The translations under genes were made by a program, and so were the position numbers. The notes under the pieces were generated by a model, which was given only the letters and a program-made list of their open reading frames with translations, ran no database searches and was not told the DNA's origin. Below are positions 26,071 to 38,379 of a stretch of 64,000 bases of DNA, one piece after another; position 1 is the stretch's first letter; every line of letters begins with the position of its first letter. Source of the stretch: Apostichopus japonicus (taxonomy: Eukaryota; Echinodermata; Holothuroidea; Aspidochirotida; Stichopodidae). Location of the stretch: assembly GCF_037975245.1 (NCBI RefSeq), contig NC_092575.1:3043001-3107000 (forward strand), read 5' to 3'.

Positions 26071-26666
26071 ATGAATGTGCTTGCACATAAATTACTTATT
26101 ATATGTCAATTTCTCATATTTAGGCCTATTTCCGTTGTATAAACTTGCTCGCACAGAACTATGCAGTAACTCAACCCATAACATCAACACATTTGTTTGC
26201 TGCTACTTGGCTGTTATTTCCATTTCAGTAAATGAAATGCAACCAGATACTGAAAAATGAAACTCCATTTGACATAAATTTGATGATGATAATTTTATTT
26301 CACATCTGGCAAGTTTGAATTACAGTGTTAATTATGTATGATATATTCATCTATAAACTGTCGATCTTATCTTGCCGGGATGTTAAAAGATCCATAATTA
26401 GCTGCGACTTGATGAAAACTCATTAGTCTATGAAAGAACAATGGACCCTGGTGCTTAATTAAATCACATCAGAAAGTAATGACTAATTAGTGACATAGGT
26501 GATGATTACTTGGCTTCCAAAGTTCAGGTAACTGTCACAGGATATCTGCAAGGTTTATAAGCAACAATTTATACCTGATGGTTCTCTGACTTATCGTAAA
26601 AAGTAAATTCTACTGACTTGTTAGCTATATAAACGTACTATATGTATATGTACATCAGCACCCATG

Positions 26667-27019
26667 CATAGGCGTAGAAGCCCAATTTGAATTGGGGGGG
26701 CTGTAACAACTTGCCTGAAAAAAAAACCAAAATTTTTTGTATCATATAGGCATGCATCGGTTATTACATCGCATGCCAAAAACATACAATCATTTGCCAT
26801 GTTATTACCCTTCCATATTGGTTAGAATTGCTGGGCAAGTCGTTACAATAATAATGATCATAATAATATCAGTGTAACCATTGAAAACAAATTGCAAAAT
26901 ATTTTTTTTCCTTTCAGTAGGTGCCCGAAAAATTCTCAGCATATTGCCCCAATTTTCACAAAAAAATTTATGGGGGCACTCCAGCCACCCCCAAGCCCCC
27001 CCCTCCTCCGACGCCTATG
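26667..27019 (+). mobile_element. hAT-type MITE, CATAGGCGTAG family, copy A
   Basis: CATAGGCGTAGAAGCC at the left end and GACGCCTATG at the right form the terminal inverted repeat. A perfect 8-bp duplication CACCCATG flanks it (26659-26666 and 27020-27027). 353 bp, non-coding, with G-rich and C-rich subterminal runs. Related copies at 48744 and nested inside 41760. Confidence 0.93.
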
Positions 27020-27515
27020 CACCCATGTCATGTACACTGTAAAACATCATCAAGGCAGCATTGCTTAGCACTACAATTAAAGTGATAAAAGTGTTAGGAA
27101 GGAATGGGTGACAAGATTGTCAGCTTGATGTATCTCCTAACAACACATTAAATGCATCATCTTTCTTGCCTCACACAATAACAACACGGAGGATATTTTT
27201 TACTGACAAAACTAAACATTCTGAACCAATAAAATTGGTGTTTTCACAAACTGAATAAGTTGCATTAATTACTTCATCAATTTAGTATCACAAGATAATC
27301 GTATAAAACAGATCTACTTGATATCTCAATCTTTATAAACATTAAGTAGAAACAAAAATTCAAGTTTTTAGTTGAGATTAAAATGTTCAATTTCTTATGT
27401 CCTTACTATTCTACCATCCCACTTAAAAGCATTTTGTCAAAAAGGGAAAAAAATAGGAAATGTGTGATGAATGATCTATATACAATGACACTAGTGTCAG
27501 TGTGAGATTTGTTAT

Positions 27516-27521
27516 TTTATT
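27516..27521 (-). terminator. Candidate poly(A) signal of SEC14-like copy 3
   Basis: AATAAA on the minus strand, about 206 nt beyond the stop codon at 27727. Proposed by position only. Confidence 0.35.
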
Positions 27522-27726
27522 ATTAATTCTCTGATAGGTTCCAAAACAAAATAAAAGTAGACCATGCAGAAGAAAAATCCTCAAAAGCAAAATGTTCCAT
27601 AAATAAGCCATTTTTGCTACTGTGCTAAATATAAGTAAAAAAAGTTAGCAAAATGAGAGAAGAGAAAAGAAGGGGGATAGTGGAAGGGCAAACTGTGCCT
27701 CCAAATGTACAAAACTTTTTCTCCTA

Positions 27727-30700
27727 TTATTCATTATCTCCAAGCTCAGCCTTCTCAATGGATTCTTCATCAGGCTCCAGTACCTCAATCTGATAGCTTA
27801 GTGTCTTGTTCTTCATGACCGAGGTATTCTCAAAACAGAAGATGTCTAAAAAGAAACAGAGGAAATGCAAGGACTGAGTGATTCGACACACATCCGAAGG
27901 TATTTTTCTTTCATTCCCACATGTTATTGGATACCCATTCTGCCAGTCTAAATAATGTTTCCCCCACCCCAGTTCTTATAGATATAGAAAAATCCCATTA
28001 ATACAGTATTAAAAGGGTTTTTTTCATCCAAAAGTGTTATTTAAATAGTCCAGATGTGGTTTAAGGGTATGTTCATTAATCAACTCTATCTTGACCATTG
28101 GTGGATTCAGGATTTCATAAACTGGGGAGGATCACTTGGGGTGGGTGGGTGGGGTGCATGGGTGGGGTGGGGTGCATGGGTGGGGTGGAGTGGGGGTGTG
28201 TTAGAGGTCCAGGAGGTAAATATTTTGTAGATACATTAGATAAATCACCACTGAAATAGCAGTGCATAAGCAAAACATTGTTAAAATGTAATACTAAAAC
28301 TAAATACTAAAACTGTTTTAATACCAGTGCCATGTGATGATTAGAAATTACATGTTTGTTGCTAAATTTTAGTGCTAAAAAAATTCAGAAGGGTGGCCCG
28401 GGGCCCTCTCGGGCTGCCTCAAGTGGATCGGCCCCTGCTGACAGTAACAACAAATGCATATTTTTGGGCTTGTGTACTTTTATCACGGGGAAAATGAATG
28501 CCGAAAATACATTCCGCGATGCTCAGTATTTGACCGAAAATAGATTGAAATGCTTACACAAGCCGAGGTCTGCTGCTTCCACTTCTCCATCCACTGGTAT
28601 CACGTGACAGTTATAACTCTTCTCTTCTTTCAACCACTGCTTCTCGTCACCAGCTTTATTCCTCTTGTAGATGCTGAAGGTTATGTCACCGTCATCAGTC
28701 TTGAACACGTACCTACATACATATATACAGACAGACAGACAGATAGATAGACAGACAGATATATACAGACAGACAGACAGACAGACAAACATATAGACAG
28801 ACAGATAGACAGACAGACAGATAGACAGACAGAAAGATAGACAGACAGACAGACAGAAAGATAGACAGACAGACAGAAAGATAGACATATTAAAAGAGAT
28901 GATTAAATGTAGGAAGGATAAGGAGTCTCATTTCAGTTGCACAATTCAAGCTATTAATCCAGAAGAATAATGCTGTACTTTGCAATGGAAAAAAAAATTC
29001 AAAAATGAATATAAAAGTTTATAATACAGCCACTTATTAATACCACATAATTGAAAATCATAATATTGACTCAGACAAATCTGCAGTCAGAGATTAGTAA
29101 TCATCGAGTCTGTTTGAATTCTCTTCTAGTCGAAACTTGTATTTGTTCTTTCAAAATTGTTCGTTTGTTACCCTTTTGGAAGATAAACGTCTTCCATTTT
29201 GATTTACCTGACGGCACTCTCAGGCATCCTTACTTCGTACTTGAGTGCCTTCGCAGCTCCGGGTTTGATGACGATCTTTGTGAGCGATTCTTCTTCAAAG
29301 AGTTGATCCTTCATGTAATAAGATTCGGGGACTTTTCCTCCCAGGACCAACTAAGTATAGAGAAAGAAACAAGAAACGATACCGGTTCTTCAAACATATC
29401 TATAACAAAAATAGTTGAGTGGTTTTTCATAATTTTCCATAAATATGCAGAACAAACTTCAAACCAATACACTACATCAAAAGCATATATTCATCTGATG
29501 TACAAGTGAAAAGGTTGGGGAAGGGATGTCAGGGGAGGGGAAGGGGCATCAGGGCAGTTGTCTGAACAATGGATTTTAAGTTATGTTTACAACTGAAACC
29601 ATTCATCCTTTGATAAAAACATGAAGATGGGATAATGGGGCAAATTTAATATGAAGGATTATGTGTAGGATAGGTCAGTAGGATGCGAAAGCACTAACGT
29701 TCTGCATACCTGGATAGGTTGATAGGACGCTCAAGCCTTAAGTTCTAAGGGTCGGTCTGCATACCTGATTAATTCAAAATATCTTGTAGGCCGATTTTTC
29801 TTTCATAGGCCAGACTGAAATCTCTGACTGGTCCAATTTGGCAAAGGGACTGCAAATTACGAACACAATGGCCTATATCAGCTAAATTGACTGTTGACAT
29901 AAATACCTTGCTGGGACACTTGGGGTCACCATCAGGGTCCACCAGAGTTCCACCCCAGTGCTTGGGTAGTTGATCAGCATCAATGTATTTGAGCAATGTT
30001 TCTTTCCAGTTACTGCTACCTGTAGGTACACAAAAAAAAAACTAATTTGGTTAACAGAAGATTAATAACTTCTTGCATTCAATTACTTTATGGTGTTGTG
30101 CATTAACCTCAATCTAAATTTTGATACCACATTTAAAAAAAGTATATTGCCTGAAATTCAGTATTTTACAAAATTGCTGGAATTTTCCTGCATCATTAGG
30201 TCATACCCACATCAAACCCGCATCAAACCCGCATCAAACCTGCACCAAACCCGCACCAAACCCAGACCAAACCCGCATCAAACCCGCATCAAACCCGCAT
30301 CAAACCCACATCACCAATTTGTATGGTTAAGATACATTTTTGTTTTCCTTCACAAGGCATCTGGCAACAACTGAGTTTAAACACGTCATCAAGTCAATTT
30401 CTAGGTCTTCTTGAGATAGAGGTGAGGGGAAGGGGTGATGAAGAGGGACAGGGGAGAGGGGGCGGATATTTGCTAACTAAAAAGAACAAAGAAAATTACA
30501 CTGGCTTATCTGAATAAAAACATGAAAAGGAAATCATTTTGTCCATTTACAAGAGATGGGGGGGGGGGTGTAATCTAAAGTTTAAGTTACACCTAAGGCT
30601 ACCTCAGAATGTCTTTTACTGACCATTTCACTCCCTCCATGATAAATACTATATAAGCTCTTATGCAGGCAATGTGGAAAGCTAGTACGAAAAATTGTAA

Positions 30701-33700
30701 AAATTTAAATAATATTGGTTTATGAATCAAACAAGTCCTTCCAGAGCAATTATCGCAATAATTAGTATTGTTTGTTTGCAGAGAGAGGTGGAAAGAGAAG
30801 AACCATTTACTTTTTAAAATCTTGACTTTTTTCTTCGTACCCTCATCCAGGAAAGGCTTAACGAGACTGTAAGCTAGAGGAAATATCGCTGGTGGTCTGG
30901 TAACGAAAACTCTCTTAACTGTTTCAGGGTAGTACTGCTCCATAATAACCATCATCTGTATTTTAAAAAGAAAATAAAATTGTTCAAAAATGTCAAAATT
31001 TATCTTTAATTTATTCCTAAATATCAAAATTAGGAAAACAAAAGAGTTCTTTATGGACATTATTCAAGTCTGCAAAACAAGTTTCTTCAATCACACTCTA
31101 AATATGTATTGAAAGAAACATATGTACATATGAGTTAAAGGGCCTGACGTTTCGATCCTAGCAGGACCTTTCTCAGAGGCTAAATGAAACGAAAACAGAC
31201 TAAGAACCAATGAGACACAGATGGACAGACAGTCCAACTAACAGACACACATACAACTAATGAATTTATTTCTTAGCTCTCTGACCACAGAGATCAAAAC
31301 ATCCATTCTAAAATACAGACAGGTTTTTCAATTCAAACTTTTTTTCTCAGTTTGGTCCTCAATTTAATCAATAACTTAATAATTGTAATGGATCAAACTA
31401 GGACACCCTGGCCCACAGATTATATCACCAAATGATGAACACATCGATAAATCGGATTTGAATTCCCCAAATTTCGTCCCCTGGACACTTTTTATACTAA
31501 TATTAATCGTTGCAGCCTGGTAAATTTTAAAATTATTTGGACTTTTTACTTAACTTTTTTTCAAATTAAACTTGACATGTTATGAACTAGGGAGCTAGAA
31601 TGTGATGCAGTTTTAATATAAAAAAACGATGTTTGAAAAATTACTCTAGAAAGAAATTCATCAAATTAAGTCATATTGCTGCTCTGAGGGAGCATAAAAT
31701 GGTGATATAAGAAAAGTAAAGAAACTTTAGTAGAGCCAACTACCTCATTCCACAAGTTAATGAAAGGCTTCCATAAAATGTGAGGTCCTAGACCTTCCAT
31801 GTCAAGAATAAGCGTCAGGCCCTCAACATATCGTCCTTGCTGCAAAGAAAAATGGGTAAGACACCAAATGCAAATCAGATATTTCATCTCATCACAACAC
31901 ATTACATCATTGCCATGTCAGAGGGGGAGGGGAGAGGGTGGGGGATTCATGGCACCTCCATTGTCAGAGGGGGGGGGGACATTCAGTCCCCTGTGAAGAA
32001 TCAAACCACTTCTCAGGGCCTAGGAGGCCCCTCCATAAGTTAGGCTCATCCTCTTTTACCTAAACCTGATCAGGGGAATTTAAAAATTTCCACACACTTG
32101 CTCACTTATTTTAAATCCTGTGCACGACTTTAATGCAATTCATTCTTGAATATAGATAATGTTACAAGAAAACGAATACATATTATACTGACATGAGTAT
32201 ATAGACTATCTTGTAGTACTGGTCAATATGTTCATTCTAAAACCAATATAAAACGAATATAATCTGTCTGTATTTAACGCTCACCTTCTTTGAATTTTCT
32301 TTGGCAATTTCATACATTCGTTCAATCAGATGTATGCCAACCTTCTCTCTTTCACTTGACTTCAAAGAATAAATGATTCCTGGTCAAAATGAAGTGAAAA
32401 TTTGAATTAAAGAAATTGCAAATAAATCTGGAAAAAAAAGAGATAAAAAACTTGAAGATACATATTGCACATAAAAGGGAAATGAATAAGAATAACTTAT
32501 GTAGTCCAAAAGTTTCCGAAGCTAATTCCTTGGATGACAAAATTACTACGAGTAATGGTAAAAACTGACAAAGTGTCATTGTTGAATGGAAAGTAAATTT
32601 GCATGGAATCTGAAGGTTTGCTGGGAAGAAATAGTCCCCCACACAACTTTGTCAGCTGCAGGTTTCTAACAACACTTTCAAGTTATCATGAATTTAAAGG
32701 GAGTGAAGACTCGCGCACAAAGAAACGTCTAATGCCGGTAATCTGACCTAGTTTCGAATGAGGTGTAACAGAAGTGTTAGACACCACCATCGATCGCAGA
32801 AAATACACACACAGCTAGCTACCGTCGGTAATTAGACACTAGTGTACAGTCAATACATACAGCTACGGTCAATACCCACAACACATTGTACATAGTAGCG
32901 ATGGACATCTCAGCAGGGAGTTGTTATGGAACTCCCTGATCTCAGGTCCAGGTTAAAGATAACAAGGTATCTCGTTTCATTACTGTCTGCATTTTGTAGC
33001 GACAAGAAGAAAACTTCACTTGCAAGCAAGCAGAAAGTTAACTTTTTCAGAGCGCGGCACGCGGTTTGGGGCAAGTCTTCAATGCCTTTAATTCACCTGT
33101 CAATTAGTAGTTACAGGAATTAAAAGTAGCGAATGAATCGTAGAAATATTACCTCTTACATCTACCGCACCGATGGCGTCAATCTCCACAGCATTTCCTT
33201 CTTTGTCTACCCCTGGATATCCTCTTGGCCAGTATTTATCCACTGCCTGTAAAAAAAAAAAGAGGGGGGGGATTGCAAGGTGGCCGCTGATGTGAAAACT
33301 TGGAAAACATTGAAACCTAAAGACCCTATCTGGAAATGAGTGAAACGTATATTATCGCTACCATTTATTTATTGTGATGACGTCCCCACCCCCCCCCCCC
33401 CGATCTCTCTCCTTAATATAGTAGGGTGTCATGGTGGACTTGCTTAAAAATACAACTATACAGACTTCATAATAATCGATGAGAAATTGGAGACATTTAG
33501 AAAACTGACCTCGGGTAAAGGATTGTCTTTCGTGAACGTTGACATCTTGTTCTTTATTCTCCATTCCACATTCTGGAGAGAAAATATCAATCAAAATAAA
33601 AAAATATATAAATCTGAATAGAAAATATATCAAGAATATAAATCACAACATGCATAGGCATTGCTTCATAACAGAAACTGCTGTATTAGACTGCAGGTTA

Positions 33701-35656
33701 CATCATCCCTACCCATCCCCCCACCCCTCCTCCCCCTTCCCTCTCCTGAACCAACAGTCACAAACATACTTTCCAGGTCTAACTCCAATGCCATTAGATC
33801 ATCTAGAATTTTTTTTACTTTATTATTATTAATACAGTCCTTTTATTTAAATGCTAAATTTTGATGTGTGCAATAATATGCATTCTTAAGATGACATCGA
33901 AAACAGAACTGGTACATTACAAACCTTCAACAGGCACGATGACATTTTTACCTTAAATTTCAGAGGTTTTAAAAACAATGAATCAAACGTGGTGCTGGCC
34001 AGCGAAACAAAGGTTTTCTTGATTGGACTGAACGTTTAATTAAACTTTCTAAAATTAGGAATAGTCACAAAGACATTGATGAGTATCCAAATTATATCTG
34101 AGAAAATATAGCTTTGATATAATTCCCTTCCTACCTTCCTTAGCATCTCCTCGCTCTTCTTCAGGTTGAAATTTCTTGCTGCAACAAATGAAGGAGGAAA
34201 CTAACTGAACAGAATATGTCAATTAGACCGGCAGCATTCCTGAACATAGACATGTTGATAATTTTGCTCAAAGTTTTTCAAATACTGTGTTCGACAACTT
34301 TCAATCCCCACAATTGAGTCGGACCAAAGTTTAGTGGTGTTGAATTTGCCAGAATCATTACTGTGAAAGTATTGGAGTTCATGCATCGCTGCCCCCCCTC
34401 CCCCTCCTCACCCCACCCAAACTTGAGGGCAGCCTGCAATACTGGTTAAATTTTTCATTTGAGGTGGCTATTATTTGACTGTCTAGAAAATGTGCATGAC
34501 ATTGACTACCTTTTACATTAAAATCTTGACAGGTAATCTTTATGCGATGCAATCCAAAACAATGCAACACAATGCAATGTTGTTTAAGAGTTTTGTTCTT
34601 GATGTTATCAATATACCTGGTTCCCCTACACCATCAGTGGTGACAGGGGACCATGTCCTTCCCCCCCCCCCTTTCCCATAATTGTCATATTAGCAAATAT
34701 GGTGTCATTAATTTGAACATTAGTCTGAATCATTCCCATCCCATCTGCCACCCCCCCCCTCCCCCCTCAATAACTCTGGGTAAGTTTTGTGTACTCTGAG
34801 ACCTACTTTTCATCAACATGAAAGAAGATATTAGTAAAGCCCTTAAAATGATTATTATTATAATAATTATTAATAGCCCTGCTTAGCTCAATTCCAATGA
34901 TGATGATATCATTGAATCTGCTGTTGCCAGGTACATTATATAAACTCTTGTCAAGTCACCCTGTTTTCTGATAAATGTACTATCAGGATTTAGTTTCATC
35001 GAGTGATGTAAAAGCTTTACTACGAGATAGTTTGACATACTTAACTTTACCATCTGTAGTCAACTATGGCAATCAATGGTAATTCACACAAGAAAAAAAC
35101 ACATCATTCCTTAAAGTTTTAAGAAATTATAAACTATCAAAAGTATAAACAAACCTCTAAGGAATCGCAGCAAATAATGGTCTGTGTGTTTCTCCAGCAA
35201 GATGTCCTTCAAATTTTCTCTGAACTAGAGATAAAAGATGCCATGAGAACTTTACTTTACATATATTCTGTGCAGAGTAGTAATATATGTAGGAGTCATA
35301 TATGTAAAAGAATAGGTAGGGTGATAGGGGAATGTGTACAGACCCTCCAACCAACCCCCCCCCCACTCCATATTCAAATCCGACACAAAAATTAAGAAGT
35401 AATTGTAGAATCTTGTATGTAGACCAAATTTTATAGCTTAATTATGCCTCACTACGCCTCACTATATGGGGGGGGGGGTAGGGAACCTCCACATGTGAGA
35501 TAGTCACACCCCCTCTCTTTTAAGCCCCGGATAGTCAACATAAAATGCATTTGTAACATAATAATAGGCCTACAGTACAAAAGAACAGTGGTCATTCATT
35601 ACCTTAGCTAATTTTTCAGCTTGTTCGCTGGACAGGTCACCCACTCGTCCACTCAT
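27727..35656 (-). CDS. SEC14-like protein, cluster copy 3 (complete)
   Basis: Full-length 396-aa CRAL-TRIO plus GOLD protein. Exons on minus: 35603-35656, 35155-35224, 34135-34178, 33510-33572, 33153-33246, 32285-32379, 31744-31839, 30811-30955, 29907-30019, 29208-29350, 28558-28712, 27727-27845; 1191 nt, all GT-AG. It begins [19 protein letters not shown]. The CRAL-TRIO N-terminal part has [13 protein letters not shown]. The pocket shows [14 protein letters not shown], a [18 protein letters not shown] helix-strand block and LPKHWGG; the GOLD region shows [25 protein letters not shown] and [13 protein letters not shown]. Exon 12 begins in a Tyr codon split with exon 11, matching the vertebrate GIYVLRF position. 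The expected role is binding and transfer of a hydrophobic ligand in the cytosol; known vertebrate relatives bind tocopherol, squalene and phosphoinositides, which does not prove the ligand here. Intron 5 carries a TTAA MITE. Confidence 0.95.
28722..28886. repeat. (GACA)n / (GATA)n microsatellite
   Basis: About 165 bp of ACAG and ATAG tetranucleotides starting roughly ten bases into intron 10 of SEC14-like copy 3. An open frame running through it on the minus strand is exon 11 plus repeat, not a separate gene. Confidence 0.93.
30206..30313. repeat. 11-bp minisatellite
   Basis: About ten copies of CATCAAACCCG with CACCAAACCCG variants, in intron 8 of SEC14-like copy 3. Confidence 0.9.
31142..31180 (-). 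other. Solitary hammerhead-like motif (degenerate)
   Basis: Read on the minus strand: GCCT, then CTGAGA, a hairpin around GGTCCTGCTAGGATC, then GAAA, CGTC and AGGC. GCCT and AGGC pair as stem I immediately outside the core. The position expected to be G in CUGANGA is A here, so it is probably inactive. It is in intron 7 of SEC14-like copy 3. Confidence 0.35.
32694..33091 (-). mobile_element. TTAA-flanked MITE, copy B (inverted)
   Basis: Starts TTAA-AGGGAGTGAAGACTCG and ends CAAGTCTTCAATGCCT-TTAA, the reverse orientation of the element at 12234. 398 bp within intron 5 of SEC14-like copy 3, about 60 bp from exon 5. Confidence 0.88.
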
Positions 35657-38379
35657 TTTGCTGATCTGTTGAATCTTCCTTCTTCCTGAGTTAAGCTTAT
35701 CCTTTATCCGCAGATGGGATTAGTAGCATGAAAGAATCAGATTTAATGAATCACCTCGAGTGACTGACGACCCAACAAGTTCCTCTAACAACCAATTACA
35801 GAAGTGCTGTAATTCTTGGTTAAGTTCAAAGATCATTTAACTTTTAACACATTAGTTTTTCAGTTATCACACACTAATTTCAGAAAGTACAACCCTGGGA
35901 GTTTAAAGTAATAGACGTGATAAGCAAGACGTAATAGCTTTTGTGTCGTTTGAACGATAACAAATCGTATCGATTAAAGGTTATCGTCTGTAATCTTGAT
36001 GTGTTTGATCCCAACCCTCCTAATTACCTTGAGACAGAAGCTCTACCGATAATGGCATCTAACGATTACTAAAGTCTTATCGGAGGATTAAAATAGAAGG
36101 GAAGTTTGAACTGTTGGAACTCCAGACAATCATTAGCAGATGATCTGCGTTAAACAATGAAGTCGTTTGATCTAATATTTGATCAAAGATCTGTGGGTAC
36201 ATGTGTATATATTAATAAAACTCTGGTGTGTGTTGTATGATAGATCAGGGAGCTCCGTGGATAGATCAAGTTTAAAATCAAGTAACAGTTATTAAACGCT
36301 CCACATAGTACATTGAACTTGGTAAAGGTTATATGTAATTAATTAAAAGGGTTAAAGCTAGCTCTGAAGAAGGAGAGAGACTAACTACCCATTCTATAAT
36401 TCTATTGATCAGTGTCAAATTATCGATTAGCCAGATAAGGCAAATGCCTAGAGGACCCAAAGACACCTCAATACGATAGAATTTGAGTTGGAGGAGGCCT
36501 CACAAGGTTCATGATGTCCTTGAGGCTTTTACACAAGATACAGATCTGCTGATCCCCTCCCCCACCCTTTCCCTCCCCCTCCCCATTTGGATCAGATCGT
36601 GCAGTCCAAACAACACACATAGTTTCTGAGGCATTCAGAAGGCATCAAGGCACTTTTTGTTTAGAGGGCATATTCATGCTTGACATTACAGAGAATGGCT
36701 AGTTTACAAATACAGGATATTAATCACATGTATATAAGAAAAAATCAGGATTTTTCAAAAATGTTACTTTTTCTTCACATTTAAAATTGATCAAACAAGT
36801 TGCATGAAATGCACTGCTTTGGGATTTTTCATATCTACATTCACAGAACTATTATTAAGAAAAAGTAAAAGAATTTGTTGTTTAAACATTTTTTATTTCA
36901 GATATAAAAAATACAAATAATTACTTGACAATCTGTTTTGATTGGAAAGTAACAGAAATACAATAAACTTTTGTTATGAACGTTTCTTAATTGTTATCTT
37001 GAATTGCACAATTTATATGAAAAATAGTTAAATTTGACATGGAGATTCAAAATCACATTGAAAAATCATACTTCTTACTGTAATTCTTATGTCAAGGGAA
37101 TAAATGTCCACATTTGAAGCTGCCCAGCAGAAACACAAATTTTCTTTTGTATTTATTCTTTATACTGTATACAAATGTTGATGTACCCTTGGGAAATGGC
37201 TAACTTGATAGAATCATTGTGATCCATATTTTGAAATTATGAATTTTAAGGCGATAGTGTCAGAATAAAACAAAGGGACTAACCATTTTCAAAAGAGAAA
37301 AATCAAAATGTATTGGATTAGTGTCCTAGATAATAATAATGATAATCATAATATCAATAATAATAACAATAATAATACTTTGAGCACCATATAAAGATGT
37401 TAGCAAATTTTGGACACATGTTGTAATTTTTGTAAAAACTTGCTGTTATCACCAACTGACAACAAAAAAAAGGCACAAAAATAAGATAACATTCTAAAAG
37501 TAACAAATGTTATCTCTGATAACTTATGTCATATAGCTAACAGCCAATCAGAGACAAGGATCAGTTAGTTCGTTATTTGCCTGCCTCTCTAAGATAACTA
37601 GTCTGTTGGCTGACAGGCTGTTCCTTTCTAATAGATATATGAAGCAGTCATTAATAAAACTGATTATTCATAACTGAATCTTCATAACTGAATATTCATC
37701 AATAACTGAATATTCATCAATAACTGTATATTCATCAATAACTGAATATAATTAAAAACATCCAGTTGGGATTCTTTTTTTCTATACTGTACTTTAATGT
37801 GCCACTTCAAAGCACTCATGTCAACAGTAAGAGCAGTATGGATACCATATTTCTATCAGTTGAAGGAACCGTGTCAAGACGAAAAATCTTGCTCAGTTTG
37901 AATGAATCAATATCAAATGATAGGTATTATCTCCTCAGACCCTACTGTGCCTTTCGTGTAAAACCAAACACAGCATGAAGGTTTATGTCCTGGCTATAAG
38001 AGGCTGCAGCCCCCTCAGCTTCCTACATTTGACATGGTACCTGAAGGTCAGCAACTGTTCCTACATGTGTGATTTGAAGCGTCATACTGGAGCTGTTAAA
38101 ACTGGCTAACTACAAGAACCAAAGATCAAAGATTTTTAGTGCCACTATTTGATTGTCCTTCCACATAAGATTGTAGATTTTAAAACCAAAGGGATAAAGA
38201 AAACAATCCCAAGTATATGACTTCTCTAACATTCCAAGAAACAATACAATATAATTTAGTGACACTACATTTATGTAGGTAATTGATATTAATAAAAAAA
38301 AATTGTTGCACAATATTGGCTTGAAGGTGAGCTGCATATTTCTGATCTGGATGGTGATCAGACGAGGTCATTCCTATAA
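35657..38379. other. Spacer between SEC14-like copy 3 and PEX12
   Basis: 2.7 kb containing the upstream region of copy 3 and the 3' flank of PEX12. The part at 36700-37760 is AT-rich with several minus-strand AATAAA possibilities (for example 36892-36897) and a run of GAATATTCATCAATAACT repeats near 37660-37750. No further gene was recognised. Confidence 0.55.

Larger units (their letters stand above)
25372..27726. other. Spacer between SEC14-like copies 2 and 3
   Basis: 2.35 kb holding the upstream region of copy 2, a (TA)n microsatellite near 25990-26070, the hAT-type MITE at 26667 and the presumed 3' UTR of copy 3. No exon of another gene was recognised. Confidence 0.6.

Noticed and set aside
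28523-28888. 121-codon minus-strand frame with Cys-Leu-Ser repeats
   Set aside because: It is exon 11 of SEC14-like copy 3 fused to the reading of a GACA/GATA microsatellite.
30090-30374. Plus-strand frame with His-Gln-Thr-Arg repeats
   Set aside because: Translation of an 11-bp minisatellite in an intron.
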